Assembly (NCBI RefSeq): GCF_000336555.1
Contig: NZ_KB375281.1
Span: 1,056,227-1,120,226, forward strand
Direction of reading: 5' to 3'
DNA from: Afipia clevelandensis ATCC 49720
GTDB lineage: Bacteria > Pseudomonadota > Alphaproteobacteria > Rhizobiales > Xanthobacteraceae
Length of the DNA: 64,000 nucleotides
Part shown: piece by piece, positions 8,329 through 18,581 of the stretch
Layout: every line of letters begins with the position of its first letter
How positions within the stretch are numbered: position 1 is the first letter of the stretch
The notes under the pieces: generated by a model
The model's input: the letters and a program-made list of their open reading frames with translations, nothing else
Told to the model about the DNA's origin: nothing
Databases searched by the model: none
Translations under genes and position numbers: made by a program

Positions 8329-8577
8329 TCAAGCTGGCGAATCCTCGCCGCCCTCGAACAACTGGATCGGAGCGCCCGGCATGATCGTCGAGATCGCATG
8401 CTTGTAGACAAGCTGCGAGTGACCATCGCGCCGAAGCAGCAGGCAGAAATTGTCGAACCAGGTGACAATCCCCTGCAGCTTCACTCCATTGACCAGAAAG
8501 ATCGTCAGTGGCGTTTTGGTTTTGCGAACGTGATTGAGAAACGTGTCTTGTAGGTTTTGTGCGCGGTCTGCCGCCAT
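8329..8577 (-). CDS. hfq: RNA chaperone Hfq
   Basis: Hfq forms a hexameric ring that pairs small RNAs with mRNAs. The 82-residue protein has the Sm1 region (about 15-50, with [20 protein letters not shown]) and the Sm2 signature YKHAIS. The C-terminal tail after the Sm core is short and acidic, as usual in alphaproteobacteria, unlike the long tail of E. coli. ATG 8577 is the family start; a longer frame upstream is not conserved. A good sigma-70 promoter lies about 100 bp upstream, so hfq-hflX can be transcribed apart from the ntr genes. Confidence 0.97.
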   Translation of the reverse strand: MAADRAQNLQDTFLNHVRKTKTPLTIFLVNGVKLQGIVTWFDNFCLLLRRDGHSQLVYKHAISTIMPGAPIQLFEGGEDSPA

Positions 8578-8678
8578 TTTCTTATCCCGCATTCTTGTTT
8601 TTGGGCCAGCCTGCCCTCTTCGGAGCGTGGTCTGGCTGCCGGCGTCCCTGAGATCCCCCTCCGGGTGCTGCAAAGACG

Positions 8679-8707
8679 ATTAAAGGGCACGTCCGGTTGT
8701 TAGGCAA
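8679..8707 (-). promoter_or_regulatory. Predicted sigma-70 promoter of hfq-hflX
   Basis: On the minus strand, -35 TTGCCT (8707-8702) and -10 TTTAAT (8684-8679, five of six consensus bases) are separated by exactly 17 bp. Transcription would start near 8672, giving a leader of about 95 nt before hfq. Confidence 0.5.
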
Positions 8708-8747
8708 GACCACGGTAACCCGTTAAGCCGCCAAACGACGGAAAAAC

Positions 8748-9605
8748 TTATGAAAATGCTGAAAACCGGTGGAATTCTTCCCGCAATCGCAAGGCAATAG
8801 GCCCAGGCTTGCCATTTCCGATGTCGCGGCCATCGACCCGGACCACGGGCATCACGATCTGGCTGGACGCGGTGACAAACGCCTCGGCGGCCTCATAGGC
8901 TTCCGCCGGCGTAAAGGGGCGCTCCTCGAACTTGATCTGCAGCGAGGCAAGAACTTCCGTCAGCACCGCGCGCGTGATGCCGGCGAGAATGCCGCTCTCC
9001 GCCGACCGCGTCACGACCTTGCCGTCCCGGGTGACAATCCAGGCATTGCTTGATGAACCCTCGGTGACATGGCCGTCGTGATCGACGAACCATGCCTCAT
9101 AGGCGTTGTTCTCACGCGCCTGCTGTTTCGCCAGCACGTTCGGCAATAACGACACGGACTTGATGTCGACACGCGGCCAGCGGTTCTCGGGAATGGTGAT
9201 AACGCCAATACCCTTCGATGCCGTGTCCTGGTTCTTCTGAAAATTCAGGCCGCGCGCCGTCACCACCAGTGCGGGCTTCACCGGATTGACCGGAAAGGCA
9301 TGATCGCGACGCGCGACACCGCGCGTGACCTGCAGATAGACGATCCCGTAATTGACGCGGTTTCGCCGAACGGTTTCGTGGATTACGACCTCCAGCGAGG
9401 TCAGCGGCATTGGCATGTCGATCCGCAATTCGCGCAACGAGCGCTGCAACCGCGCCAGGTGGCGCGGCATGTCGACAACCTTGCCATTCCTGATCTCGCA
9501 GACTTCGTAAACGCCGTCGGAGAACTGATAACCGCGGTCCTCGATATTGACGGTGGCGTCCCGCATGTCGCGGTACTGGCCGTTCACATAGGCGATGCGG
9601 GACAT
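8748..9605 (-). CDS. dat: D-amino-acid transaminase (class IV aminotransferase)
   Basis: This 285-residue PLP enzyme belongs to fold-type IV. The catalytic lysine is the one in VDIKSVSLLPNVLAKQ, and the cofactor-phosphate region TEGSSSNAW is intact. D-amino-acid transaminases of this type interconvert D-alanine, D-glutamate and 2-oxo acids, supplying peptidoglycan precursors. A branched-chain aminotransferase is less likely by overall resemblance. It starts 4 nt after ntrX ends, so it is in the ntr operon. This places D-glutamate/D-alanine metabolism under the same transcript as nitrogen regulators. Confidence 0.85.
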   Translation of the reverse strand: MSRIAYVNGQYRDMRDATVNIEDRGYQFSDGVYEVCEIRNGKVVDMPRHLARLQRSLRELRIDMPMPLTSLEVVIHETVRRNRVNYGIVYLQVTRGVARRDHAFPVNPVKPALVVTARGLNFQKNQDTASKGIGVITIPENRWPRVDIKSVSLLPNVLAKQQARENNAYEAWFVDHDGHVTEGSSSNAWIVTRDGKVVTRSAESGILAGITRAVLTEVLASLQIKFEERPFTPAEAYEAAEAFVTASSQIVMPVVRVDGRDIGNGKPGPIALRLREEFHRFSAFS

Positions 9606-9609
9606 GAAG

Positions 9610-10980
9610 TTATCCGACCCCCAACGCCTTGAGCTTGCGATGTAGTGCCGACCGCTCCATGCCGACGAACTCGGCGGTGCGCGAGATATTGCCGGAGAAG
9701 CGGCTGATCTGCGCGATCAGGTAGTCGCGCTCGAACACCTCGCGCGCCTCGCGCAGCGGCAGGCCCATGATGTGCTCGCCATTATTGCCCGTAGGCATCG
9801 CGGGGATCATCGAGCCGACATCCTGCGGCAGCATGTCCGCTGTAATGGCGGCATCGGGATCGCCGCCCGCCAGAATCATGACGCGCTCGACGTTGTTGCG
9901 CAGTTGCCGGACGTTACCCGGCCAGACGTGCGATTGCAGGACCGCCATCGCGTCTTCGCCGATCCGCCGTTTAGGCAGGCCCGTCGCGGACGAAATCTGA
10001 TCCATGAAGTATTCAACCAGATCAGGAATATCCTCACGGCGCTCGGACAAGGGAGGAACGCGGATCGGCACGACGGACAGGCGATGGTAGAGATCCTCAC
10101 GGAACTTGCCTTCGGCGATCTCGGCTTCAAGATTGCGCGCCGTCGAGGACACGATACGCACATCGACACTGACCTTGGTGGTGCCGCCTGCCCGCTGGAA
10201 CGTCTGATCCACCAGAACGCGCAGAATGCGGTTCTGGGTTTCCCGCGGCATGTCCGCGATCTCGTCGATAAACAGCGTACCGCCGTGCGCCTCTTCCAGC
10301 GCGCCCGGTTTGCGGCCGGTCTCGCCGTCGGACAATTCGACGCCGAACAGTTCGACTTCCATCCGTTCCGGCGTGATCGCCGCGGCATTGATGACCACAA
10401 ACGGTCCATCCGCGCGGCTCGACATCGCATGGAGTGTGCGTGCGACAAGTTCCTTGCCGCCTCCTGAAGGGCCGACGATCATGATGCGGCTGTTGGCCTT
10501 GGCGGCGCGATCAATGGTCTGGCGCAACTGGTTCATGCAGGGCGACTTGCCGACCAGCGTGGCGGATGACGGCGCATGCTGCTTGAGTTCACGCACCTCA
10601 CGTTTCAGCCGCGAGGTTTCCAGAGCGCGGTTCGCCACAAGGATAAGCCGGTCCGCCTTGAAAGGCTTCTCGATGAAATCATAGGCGCCGCGCTTGATTG
10701 CAGCGACCGCCGTTTCGATATTGCCATGCCCCGAAATCATGACGATCGGCACCTCGGGATGCTCGAGCTTGATCTGCTCCAGCAGTTGCAGCCCGTCCAG
10801 CTTGCTGCCCTGAAGCCAGATGTCGAGGAAGATCAGATTTGGGCGGCGGCCCGCAATCTCCGCAAGCGCGCTGTCGCTGTCGCGCGCGGTGCGTGTCTTG
10901 AATCCCTCGTCCTCGAGAATACCTGCAACGAGGTCCCGAATATCGGCTTCGTCATCGACGATCAGAATATCGTTGGCCAT
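9610..10980 (-). CDS. ntrX: Nitrogen response regulator NtrX
   Basis: The 456-residue protein has a receiver domain (about 1-120, phospho-acceptor Asp53), an AAA+ domain (about 140-380) and a Fis-type helix-turn-helix at the C-terminus (RTAEFVGMERSALHRKLKALG). The Walker A motif reads GPSGGGKE, not the GESGTGKE seen in NtrC. The sigma-54 contact loop GAFTGA is missing: the matching segment is GVELSDGETGRKPGA (about 213-227). NtrX proteins of alphaproteobacteria are known for this loss and act as sigma-54-independent regulators. It starts 17 nt after ntrY, its cognate sensor, and is followed by dat. Confidence 0.95.
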   Translation of the reverse strand: MANDILIVDDEADIRDLVAGILEDEGFKTRTARDSDSALAEIAGRRPNLIFLDIWLQGSKLDGLQLLEQIKLEHPEVPIVMISGHGNIETAVAAIKRGAYDFIEKPFKADRLILVANRALETSRLKREVRELKQHAPSSATLVGKSPCMNQLRQTIDRAAKANSRIMIVGPSGGGKELVARTLHAMSSRADGPFVVINAAAITPERMEVELFGVELSDGETGRKPGALEEAHGGTLFIDEIADMPRETQNRILRVLVDQTFQRAGGTTKVSVDVRIVSSTARNLEAEIAEGKFREDLYHRLSVVPIRVPPLSERREDIPDLVEYFMDQISSATGLPKRRIGEDAMAVLQSHVWPGNVRQLRNNVERVMILAGGDPDAAITADMLPQDVGSMIPAMPTGNNGEHIMGLPLREAREVFERDYLIAQISRFSGNISRTAEFVGMERSALHRKLKALGVG

Positions 10981-10997
10981 AAATCACGCCCGTTCTG

Positions 10998-13268
10998 TCA
11001 ACTGCCGGTTACGGCTTCTGTTTTTGTTTCGCTGGCTTCTTCGGTGCTGGCATCATTCGCCTTGCCGAAGACAGAGAAGCGCATTCTCACCCATGCTCCC
11101 CGCGCACCGGGGCGAAGGGCGGATGCGTCGTTCAGTTCGATACGTCCTCCGTGATCTTCGAGAACACGGCCGACAATGGCGAGTCCAAGGCCTGTGCCCT
11201 TCTCGCGCGTAGTCACATATGGCTCAAGCAGGCGCGCGCGGCTTTCTTTTGGCAGGCCGATTCCATTGTCCACAATATCAATGAGGATATCGTCGTTCTC
11301 GCGCGCCGCGATAACATCAATGTGTCCGCGTTCGATCTCGCCGGCAGGAACCGCGGCAATGGCCTCGGTTGCGTTCTTGATGATGTTCGTCAAGCCTTGC
11401 GAAATCAGACGACGGTCGAACTTCGCATGCATCGGCTCCTGCTTGATATCGACGTTAATGTCGATATCGGGATAACCGACGCGCATAAGGAACACGGTCT
11501 GACGAACGGTGTCGGCGACATCTTCGCCCTCGATCACAGGTTTCGGCATGCGCGCGAATTTGGAGAACTCATCAACCATCCGGCGAATGTCGTCGACCTG
11601 GCGGATGATCGTATCCGTGCACTGGTCGAACACCGGACGGTCTTCCGTAATGACCTTGCCGAACTTGCGGCGGATACGTTCGGCGGACAATTGAATCGGC
11701 GTCAGCGGATTCTTGATCTCGTGCGCGATACGGCGCGCCACATCCGCCCATGCCGAGGTCCGTTGCGCTGTTACAAGCTCTGTGATGTCGTCCAGCGTAA
11801 TGATGTAGCTTTCGTTGGACTGGCCGGTCTGTTCGGAACTGACCCGCACCGAAAGCTGGCGCTCTATGCTGTCGCGGCTGATCTCGATCTGCCCCTGCAA
11901 CAAGCGCTGCGCGCTGCCGCGCGCCGTCGCCATCAGTTCGTTCAACTCCGGAACGATCTCGGACAGCGGCTTGCCCAGGACTTCCGATTCCGAATGGCCA
12001 ATCAGCTTTTCCGCCGAACGGTTGAGAACCGCGATCTTGCCCTCGCCGTCCACACCGATAATGCCGGCGCTGGCGGATGAGAGCACCGCTTCGATGAATC
12101 GCCTGCGGCTGTCGATCAGCCCGCTTGCATTGACCAGATCGTCGCGCTGGGTCCGCAACTCCTGCGTCATCTTGTTGAATGTTTCGCCGAGGCTGGCGAG
12201 GTCACCTTCCGATTTGTTGACCGGCACCTGAACGTGAAGATCGCCGGTGGAGACCAGATTGGCCGCGCTCATAAGCCGCCGGATCGGCGTAACAAGCCAG
12301 TTGGCGAAGTTAAGTCCGATCAGCACCGACGACATCAACACGGTCAGCGCGATCACCGTGAACATCAACGCGAAGGCGACCTGAATTCCGAGGCGGCGAG
12401 ATTCAAGTTCGGCATATTCCTTCACGCTGGCCTGCGTCTGCTGCAACTGCGCGACAACGCGCGGATCCAGCAGGCGTGCGACGTAGAGAAACGTATCCTG
12501 AAATGCGCGCAGGCGAATGACAGCCGCGACATAGTTCTGCTCGATGAACACACCGATCTGCGGCTCGTCTTCCGCGACATTCTTGAGAAAATCCGGCGCG
12601 GGTGTCTGGAAATCCTGACGAATGCCCGTCGCCGCGGTTTCAAGGATATGGCGATCCTTGTCGATGATCATGGCGCCGGGAAGATTTCGCGAGGTCGCGC
12701 TTGAAGTCAGAAGGTTACGAAATGTCTGGCGGTCCTGATCATAGAGCGGCCGCGCCCGCGCAATGTCGTTCGCCATCCCGATGATGTCGCCGCGAATGAG
12801 CTGGGCATGCTCGTAGACATAGGCGTTGGCCACGATGAGCGAATTCTCGATCACCGCGCGGGTACGCACCGAGAACAGGCGGTCGAGACCGCGATCCAGC
12901 GTGACGTTGGCCACAATCGACACCAGCACCGCCGGCAGCACGGCGATCACCGAAAACAGGCTGACGATCTGGACGTGGAGCCGTGCCGCGGCCCGCCCCC
13001 GGCGGCGGGCCTGAATCACCTGCCAGAGCTCACGGGCGATAATCGCCAGCAGCACCAGGATCGTCGCGCCATTAATTAGAAGGAAGGTGACCACGACCTG
13101 GTGGGTCGGCGCGATCGGGGTCAGCCCGGTCAACACCACAAAGGTCAGAAAAGCCGAAAACAGCGCGAGAGCGACGGCAAACGGAGCCAGCAGCCGATGC
13201 CAAGGCCTGCTGGCCGGCTCGGCGATGGACGGTTCAAGCGACTGGGCCGACGCCTCTGCTGCGCTCAT
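10998..13268 (-). CDS. ntrY: Nitrogen sensor histidine kinase NtrY
   Basis: The 756-residue membrane kinase has predicted helices near residues 28-50, 57-80, 101-121 and 294-320, enclosing a periplasmic region of about 170 residues. These are followed by HAMP (321-374), PAS (about 390-495), a HisKA domain with phospho-acceptor His516 in [14 protein letters not shown], and an HATPase domain with DNGIGLP and GTGLGLAIV. It pairs with NtrX immediately downstream. NtrYX systems respond to nitrogen and, in some species, oxygen or redox state. A 215-bp gap separates it from ntrC, large enough for its own promoter; candidate NtrX boxes lie there. Confidence 0.95.
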   Translation of the reverse strand: MSAAEASAQSLEPSIAEPASRPWHRLLAPFAVALALFSAFLTFVVLTGLTPIAPTHQVVVTFLLINGATILVLLAIIARELWQVIQARRRGRAAARLHVQIVSLFSVIAVLPAVLVSIVANVTLDRGLDRLFSVRTRAVIENSLIVANAYVYEHAQLIRGDIIGMANDIARARPLYDQDRQTFRNLLTSSATSRNLPGAMIIDKDRHILETAATGIRQDFQTPAPDFLKNVAEDEPQIGVFIEQNYVAAVIRLRAFQDTFLYVARLLDPRVVAQLQQTQASVKEYAELESRRLGIQVAFALMFTVIALTVLMSSVLIGLNFANWLVTPIRRLMSAANLVSTGDLHVQVPVNKSEGDLASLGETFNKMTQELRTQRDDLVNASGLIDSRRRFIEAVLSSASAGIIGVDGEGKIAVLNRSAEKLIGHSESEVLGKPLSEIVPELNELMATARGSAQRLLQGQIEISRDSIERQLSVRVSSEQTGQSNESYIITLDDITELVTAQRTSAWADVARRIAHEIKNPLTPIQLSAERIRRKFGKVITEDRPVFDQCTDTIIRQVDDIRRMVDEFSKFARMPKPVIEGEDVADTVRQTVFLMRVGYPDIDINVDIKQEPMHAKFDRRLISQGLTNIIKNATEAIAAVPAGEIERGHIDVIAARENDDILIDIVDNGIGLPKESRARLLEPYVTTREKGTGLGLAIVGRVLEDHGGRIELNDASALRPGARGAWVRMRFSVFGKANDASTEEASETKTEAVTGS

Positions 13269-13339
13269 GCGGGGATCGTGTCAGGCCAATTGTGTGCGGG
13301 ACAGCGGCGACGGCCGCATCCAGTGATGCATTCATATCA

Positions 13340-13368
13340 CAATGTTGCCCAATTGCGACAATTCCTTG
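13340..13368. promoter_or_regulatory. Cluster of candidate NtrX-type boxes upstream of ntrY
   Basis: Three CAA...TTG elements lie within 29 bp: CAATGTTG (13340-13347), CAATTG (13350-13355) and CAATTCCTTG (13359-13368). NtrX of other alphaproteobacteria is reported to bind CAA-N(few)-TTG. They are 70-100 bp upstream of the ntrY start, a position that fits autoregulation. The motif is short and could occur by chance. Confidence 0.3.
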
Positions 13369-13483
13369 GCGCATTGGACGGCAAAGCCACACCTTCTACG
13401 GGTTCTCTACCGGAAAGGGCGTCGGCAGTGCTGCGCAGCCAAGTCCCACATTCGGTGGCGCGGCACGGTCCCGGAATCCGGTT

Positions 13484-14926
13484 CTAGCTGCCGCTGCGGT
13501 AGACCTGGATGTCGAGGTCACGGATCTTCTTGCGCAGCGTGTTCCTGTTCAAGCCAAGCAAGTCCGCAGCCCTGATCTGGTTGCCGCGGTTGGCCGCCAG
13601 CGCCGCGGTGAGAAGCGGAATCTCGATTTCCTTCAGGATGCGATGATAAAGGCCTGGCGGCGGCAAGCCATTCGGAAACCCGGCGAAGTGGGAGGCGAGA
13701 TACATCTCCACCGCGCCGCCGAGATTGTCGACGCTCTGCGGCATGCTGCCGCCGGACACAACGGCAGGCGGCGCCAGTTCGCCTTCGATCACCGAGCCGG
13801 TGATGACATCCTGCGGATAAAGCGCAGCAAGACGGCGCGCGAGGTTCTCCAATTCGCGAACGTTGCCGGGCCAGCGATGCTGCTTGAGCCGTTCGAGCGC
13901 CTGTGCGTCGAGCTTCTTGGGCGGCAAGCCGTCCTTCTCTGCCAGAGCGAAGAAATGCCGGATCAGATCGGGCAAGTCTTCAATGCGCTCGCGCAGTGGC
14001 GGCAGCCGCAGCGGCACCACGTTGAGGCGGAAGAACAGGTCCTCGCGGAACAGGCCCTGCTGGATCAGAATGCGCAGATCCTTGTTCGACGCCGCCACGA
14101 TGCGCACATCCGTCTTGATCGGGGTACGGCCGCCGACAGTGGTGTACTCACCTTGCTGCAAGACGCGCAGAAGACGGGTCTGTGCCTCCATCGGCATGTC
14201 ACCGATTTCGTCGAGGAACAGCGTGCCGCCTTCGGCCTGCTCGAAGCGCCCGGTCGCGCGGGCATTCGCGCCGGTAAAAGCACCTCGTTCGTGGCCGAAC
14301 AGTTCCGATTCGATCAGGTCGCGTGGAATCGCAGCCATGTTGACGGCGACGAACGGGCCGTTGCGCCGCTTGCCGTAATCATGAAGCGCGCGCGCAACCA
14401 GTTCCTTGCCGGTCCCGGACTCGCCGGAAATCATCACCGTCAGGTCGGTCTGCATCAGCCGCGCAAGCACGCGGTAGATTTCCTGCATCGCCGGTGAGCG
14501 GCCGACCAGCGGAATGGAATCGAACTCACCGTCGTCCTTGGACGCGGCTGGCCGTTCCTTCGGCTCCGACAACGCCCGGCCGACGATGGCGATCAGCTCC
14601 TTGAGGTCGAACGGCTTGGGCAAATACTCGTAGGCGCCCCGCTCCGACGCGCGAATGGCCGTCATGAACGTATTCTGCGCGCTCATAACGATGACCGGGA
14701 GATTTGGACGCATCTTCTTGATCCGCGGCAGCAGATCGAAGGCGTTCTCGTCCGGCATGACAACGTCGGTGATGACCAGATCACCCTCGCCTTGGCTGAC
14801 CCAGCGCCACAGCGTGGCGGCGTTCCCGGTCAGACGCACCTCGTATCCGGCGCGTGACAGCGCCTGATTGAGTACGGTGCGGATGGCTGTGTCGTCGTCA
14901 GCGACAAGTATACTACCTGCGGGCAT
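13484..14926 (-). CDS. ntrC: Nitrogen regulation protein NR(I), NtrC
   Basis: NtrC is the sigma-54 activator of nitrogen-scavenging genes. The 480-residue protein has a receiver domain with Asp54, an AAA+ domain with Walker A GESGTGKE (about 168-175), the sigma-54 contact loop GAFTGA at 215-220, and a Fis-type DNA-binding helix-turn-helix at the end ([20 protein letters not shown]). All key motifs are intact, in contrast to NtrX in the same operon. It starts 2 nt after ntrB ends, so sensor and regulator are tightly coupled. Confidence 0.97.
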   Translation of the reverse strand: MPAGSILVADDDTAIRTVLNQALSRAGYEVRLTGNAATLWRWVSQGEGDLVITDVVMPDENAFDLLPRIKKMRPNLPVIVMSAQNTFMTAIRASERGAYEYLPKPFDLKELIAIVGRALSEPKERPAASKDDGEFDSIPLVGRSPAMQEIYRVLARLMQTDLTVMISGESGTGKELVARALHDYGKRRNGPFVAVNMAAIPRDLIESELFGHERGAFTGANARATGRFEQAEGGTLFLDEIGDMPMEAQTRLLRVLQQGEYTTVGGRTPIKTDVRIVAASNKDLRILIQQGLFREDLFFRLNVVPLRLPPLRERIEDLPDLIRHFFALAEKDGLPPKKLDAQALERLKQHRWPGNVRELENLARRLAALYPQDVITGSVIEGELAPPAVVSGGSMPQSVDNLGGAVEMYLASHFAGFPNGLPPPGLYHRILKEIEIPLLTAALAANRGNQIRAADLLGLNRNTLRKKIRDLDIQVYRSGS

Positions 14927-14928
14927 TG

Positions 14929-16104
14929 TTATTCCTCATCTGCATTCTGTGAGGCAGGCGACGGCGTTCCCGGGCGCGCGTCGCCGTTGCTGTGGTTCTG
15001 GGCTGGATTGAACATCGGCAACAGCACGCGGAATGTCGTCTTCCGCGGCTGCGATTCACATTCGATGATGCCGCCGTGATCGTTGACGATCTTGGCGACA
15101 AGCGCGAGACCGAGGCCGCTTCCCGTCGGCTTTGTCGTCACAAACGGATCGAACAGATTCGGCAGAAGATCGTCCGGAACACCCGGACCGTTATCCTTCA
15201 CGCAAAACTCGAGCGGCAGCGACACCCGCGATTTCTTGCCCGGAATGGAGAGACGCACACCCGGGCGAAACGCCGTAGTGAGATGAATCTCCGCATCGGT
15301 GCCAAGATCACCCACGGCCTCGGCGGCATTCTTCACCAGATTGAGGAATACCTGAATCAGTTGGTCCTGATTGGCAAGGACCGGCGGCAGCGAGGGATCG
15401 TATTCCTCGATGAACTTGACGTTACGCGCAAAGCCGGACTGCGCGAGCCGCTTCACATGATCGAACACCGAATGGATATTGACCGGCCCGCGCGCCACGG
15501 GCCGCTCGTCACCGAATACTTCCATGCGATCGACAAGGGTGACGATGCGATCCGCTTCATCGCAAATGAGCCGGGTGAGTGTGCGATCTTCCGGAGAGGC
15601 AGCCTGTTCAAGCAACTGTGCCGCGCCGCGAATACCCGACAGCGGATTCTTGATCTCATGCGCCAGCATGGCGGCCAGCGCCGTCACCGATCGCGCGGCG
15701 CTGCGATGGGTCAACTGCCGGTCCATCTTGTCGGCGATCGAGCGCTCCTGAAGCATCACAACAATATGGCCCGGATGTTCACCAAGCGGCGCGACGTGAA
15801 GGTCAACTTGCCGATCGCCGCCGATCCGCGGCGTGCCGAGATCGACCTTGTACTCGTTCACAGCGGCATTGGTCCGGCGCACCTGATCAATCAGCGCCAG
15901 CAACGGGCTGCCGAACGGCACCAGTTCGCGCAGCATTTGCCGCCGCAGATGCGGGATGGATGTCTCGAAGAAGGATTCGGCGGCGATGTTCGCATCGAGA
16001 ATCTTGCCGTCCGGCGCAATCAGCATCACCGGGTTGGGCAGCGCGTTCATCATCGCATCGCTGTTGGCGAGCTGTGGCGTGCGCTTTTCGGCGACATTGC
16101 TCAT
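14929..16104 (-). CDS. ntrB: Nitrogen sensor kinase/phosphatase NtrB
   Basis: NtrB is a cytosolic kinase/phosphatase for NtrC, controlled by PII proteins. The 391-residue protein has an N-terminal PAS domain (about 12-125), a HisKA domain with His149 in [13 protein letters not shown], and a GHKL ATPase with DNGPGVP and GSGLGLALV. There is no membrane segment. Its ATG (16102-16104) overlaps the dusB stop as ATGA, the classical nifR3-ntrB-ntrC arrangement of alphaproteobacteria. Confidence 0.96.
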   Translation of the reverse strand: MSNVAEKRTPQLANSDAMMNALPNPVMLIAPDGKILDANIAAESFFETSIPHLRRQMLRELVPFGSPLLALIDQVRRTNAAVNEYKVDLGTPRIGGDRQVDLHVAPLGEHPGHIVVMLQERSIADKMDRQLTHRSAARSVTALAAMLAHEIKNPLSGIRGAAQLLEQAASPEDRTLTRLICDEADRIVTLVDRMEVFGDERPVARGPVNIHSVFDHVKRLAQSGFARNVKFIEEYDPSLPPVLANQDQLIQVFLNLVKNAAEAVGDLGTDAEIHLTTAFRPGVRLSIPGKKSRVSLPLEFCVKDNGPGVPDDLLPNLFDPFVTTKPTGSGLGLALVAKIVNDHGGIIECESQPRKTTFRVLLPMFNPAQNHSNGDARPGTPSPASQNADEE

Positions 16105-17165
16105 GCGGCGGCGCTCCAGGAAAATTCACCGAAGGCATCGTGCAGCGAACGGCGTACCTGTGCTGGCTCGGTCGCGGTCAGAATGACCTGCCGCCAGCGC
16201 TTGAGTGTTTCGGCGGAGGCCGCGCTGCCCTTCGCCGCAACATCGAGAGCCCAGCCGAGATGCTTGCGAGCGTGACGCGTGCCGACACGCGATCCGTAAT
16301 GCTCCACGACATGATCGTAGAGATCGCAGACGTGATTCAGTTGGGTGCCGAGTTCAGGTTCCGGCTCGATCTCGCCGCCTGCAAGTCGCCGCGCGATCTG
16401 TCCGGGCAGCCAGGGCTGTCCCTGTGCACCGCGCCCGATCATCACGGCGTCCGCGCCCGATTCCTCAAGCGCCGTTGTCGCTTGCTCGAACGAGGTGATG
16501 TCGCCATTGACTACCACAGGCACCCTCACCGCATCCTTGACCGGACGAATGGCAGCCCAACTCGCGCTTCCCTTGTAGAACTGGCAGCGCGTGCGGCCGT
16601 GAACTGTGATCATTTTCACGCCCGCCTCTTCCGCACGGCGCGCAAGCTCGGGCGCATTGAGGGAGTTATCGTCCCAGCCGAGACGCATTTTTAATGTCAC
16701 AGGGACATTGACTGCCGACACCGTGGCGTCGATCAGCCGCAAGGCGTGATCGAGATCGCGCATCAGCGCGGAGCCGGATTGGCCGCCGGTCACATGACGC
16801 GCCGGGCATCCCATGTTGATGTCGATAATGTCGGCGCCGCCGCCTTCAGCAATTCGCGCGCCCTCGGCCATCCAGTGGGTCTCGCAGCCAGCAAGCTGAA
16901 CTACATGCGGGCCGATACCGGTGGCCTCACAGCGCAGCACGGACATCGGGCGGCCACGGGCCAGATCATCGCTGGCCGTCATTTCGGAAACAACGAGACC
17001 GGCGCCCAGTTCGGCGGTCATGCGCCGGAACGGTGCGTCGGTAATACCGGACATCGGCGCAAGCAGCACGCGATTGGCGATCTCGATATCGCCAATCGTA
17101 ATTGTGTCTTGGCGGGCCGGAGGCTTAATCACCCTTATTTCGCTTTCTGACAGTCCCCGCGTCAT
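16101..17165 (-). CDS. dusB: tRNA dihydrouridine synthase DusB (NifR3)
   Basis: DusB is an FMN-dependent reductase that makes dihydrouridine in tRNA. The 354-residue TIM-barrel protein shows [14 protein letters not shown] at the N-terminus, the catalytic cysteine in NMGCPARHV, and the [12 protein letters not shown] and VNGDI motifs. I chose ATG 17165. A TTG at 17186 extends the frame by 7 residues, and a GTG closer to the domain is also possible. It is the first gene of the ntr operon; the known coupling nifR3-ntrBC is conserved here with a 4-bp overlap. Confidence 0.94.
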   Translation of the reverse strand: MTRGLSESEIRVIKPPARQDTITIGDIEIANRVLLAPMSGITDAPFRRMTAELGAGLVVSEMTASDDLARGRPMSVLRCEATGIGPHVVQLAGCETHWMAEGARIAEGGGADIIDINMGCPARHVTGGQSGSALMRDLDHALRLIDATVSAVNVPVTLKMRLGWDDNSLNAPELARRAEEAGVKMITVHGRTRCQFYKGSASWAAIRPVKDAVRVPVVVNGDITSFEQATTALEESGADAVMIGRGAQGQPWLPGQIARRLAGGEIEPEPELGTQLNHVCDLYDHVVEHYGSRVGTRHARKHLGWALDVAAKGSAASAETLKRWRQVILTATEPAQVRRSLHDAFGEFSWSAAA

Positions 17166-17214
17166 TGCGGGGAGCGCATAGCTCAATTTCTAAGCACCAA
17201 AGAACCATGCCTAC

Positions 17215-17242
17215 AGTTTAGCCAATTGTCCACAGCTTGCAA
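17215..17242 (-). promoter_or_regulatory. Predicted sigma-70 promoter of dusB-ntrBC
   Basis: On the minus strand, -35 TTGCAA (17242-17237) and -10 TAAACT (17220-17215) lie 16 bp apart, about 50 bp upstream of the dusB start. Each hexamer matches four consensus bases. No sigma-54 site was seen in the same gap. Confidence 0.35.
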
Positions 17243-17378
17243 GTGCGATGCAACAATTCTTCCAAATTCTTCACAGGGTTGCGGATTTATGCTGTTCCCG
17301 GCCCGAATGTGGTAAGGGCAGCACCCAAACCGCCAATATCGTGGCCAATTCACTCGTCCGGACTTGTCGTTACCGCCT

Positions 17379-18581
17379 ATGCCAACACCAAAACGGACTG
17401 CCGCCATTGTCGTTGCCGCCGGCCGCGGACTTCGCGCCGGGGCCGGAGGTCCCAAGCAATACCGGTCAATCGGGGGAAAAACGGTCCTCGCGCGAGCGAT
17501 GGAGCCGTTTTGCACCCATCCTGACGTGTTTGCCGTCCAGCCGGTTCGCAACCCCGACGATACCGATATTTTCGATCAGGCGGTATCACACCTGACCTAT
17601 CAGACGCCGGTCAATGGCGGGGCGACCCGGCAGGCGTCTGTCCGCGCCGGGCTCGAAGCGCTGGCATCTCATGCACCGGACATCGTCCTGATCCACGATG
17701 CCGCCCGCGCCTTTGTCACTGGCGAGGTGATCTCGCGCGCGATCGATTCCGCGCTGATCACCGGCGCAGCGATTCCCGTGGTCCCCGTAACCGATACTAT
17801 CAAGGTGGTTGATGGATCGGGCGCGATCACCGCGACGCCGGATCGTGCGGCCCTGAGGATCGCGCAAACGCCGCAGGCATTCCGGTTCGACGCCATTCTC
17901 GAAGCGCATCGCCGCGCGGCGCGCGAAGGCCGCGATGATTTCACCGACGATGCCGCGATTGCTGAATGGGCGGGATTGACGGTGACGACGTTTGAAGGCG
18001 ATGTTGCGAACATGAAGCTGACCACTCCCGAAGACTTTGCACGCGAGGAAGCGCGCCTCGGTGCGATGCTGGGCGATATCCGCACCGGCACCGGCTATGA
18101 CGTGCATGCGCTGACGGACGGCGATCACCTGATGCTGTGCGGCGTGCGCGTGCCGTTCACCAAAGGCTTCCTAGCGCATTCCGATGGCGACGTCGGCCTG
18201 CATGCGATCGTCGATGCAATTCTCGGCGCACTGGCGGACGGCGACATCGGTTCACACTTCCCGCCGAGCGATCCGAAGTGGAAGGGCGCGGCGTCCGACC
18301 AGTTCCTCAAACACGCCGTCAGCCTTGTGCATCAGCGCGGCGGCCGCATCGCCAATCTCGAAGTCACCATGATCTGCGAGGCACCGAAGATCGGCCCGCT
18401 GCGCGATGCGATGCGCGCCAAGATCGCCGAGATCACCGCACTTCCTCAGTCAAGAATTGCCGTGAAAGCGACCACCAGCGAACGCCTCGGCTTTACGGGA
18501 CGCCAGGAAGGCATCGCGGCGACTGCTGCCGCAACGATCCGCCTGCCCTGGGATGACACCCTGACCGGACCAGCCGCATGA
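17379..18581 (+). CDS. ispDF: Bifunctional IspD/IspF isoprenoid enzyme
   Basis: One 400-residue protein carries both the 2-C-methyl-D-erythritol 4-phosphate cytidylyltransferase (IspD, about 5-220) and the 2,4-cyclodiphosphate synthase (IspF, about 232-392) of the MEP pathway. This fusion is common in alphaproteobacteria. IspD shows the nucleotide-binding [11 protein letters not shown] loop and IHDAARAF. IspF shows the metal-binding DVHAL and [10 protein letters not shown] motifs and the [11 protein letters not shown] ending. ATG 17379 is preferred to a TTG 15 bp upstream. Its stop overlaps the cinA start as ATGA. Confidence 0.97.
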   Translation: MPTPKRTAAIVVAAGRGLRAGAGGPKQYRSIGGKTVLARAMEPFCTHPDVFAVQPVRNPDDTDIFDQAVSHLTYQTPVNGGATRQASVRAGLEALASHAPDIVLIHDAARAFVTGEVISRAIDSALITGAAIPVVPVTDTIKVVDGSGAITATPDRAALRIAQTPQAFRFDAILEAHRRAAREGRDDFTDDAAIAEWAGLTVTTFEGDVANMKLTTPEDFAREEARLGAMLGDIRTGTGYDVHALTDGDHLMLCGVRVPFTKGFLAHSDGDVGLHAIVDAILGALADGDIGSHFPPSDPKWKGAASDQFLKHAVSLVHQRGGRIANLEVTMICEAPKIGPLRDAMRAKIAEITALPQSRIAVKATTSERLGFTGRQEGIAATAAATIRLPWDDTLTGPAA

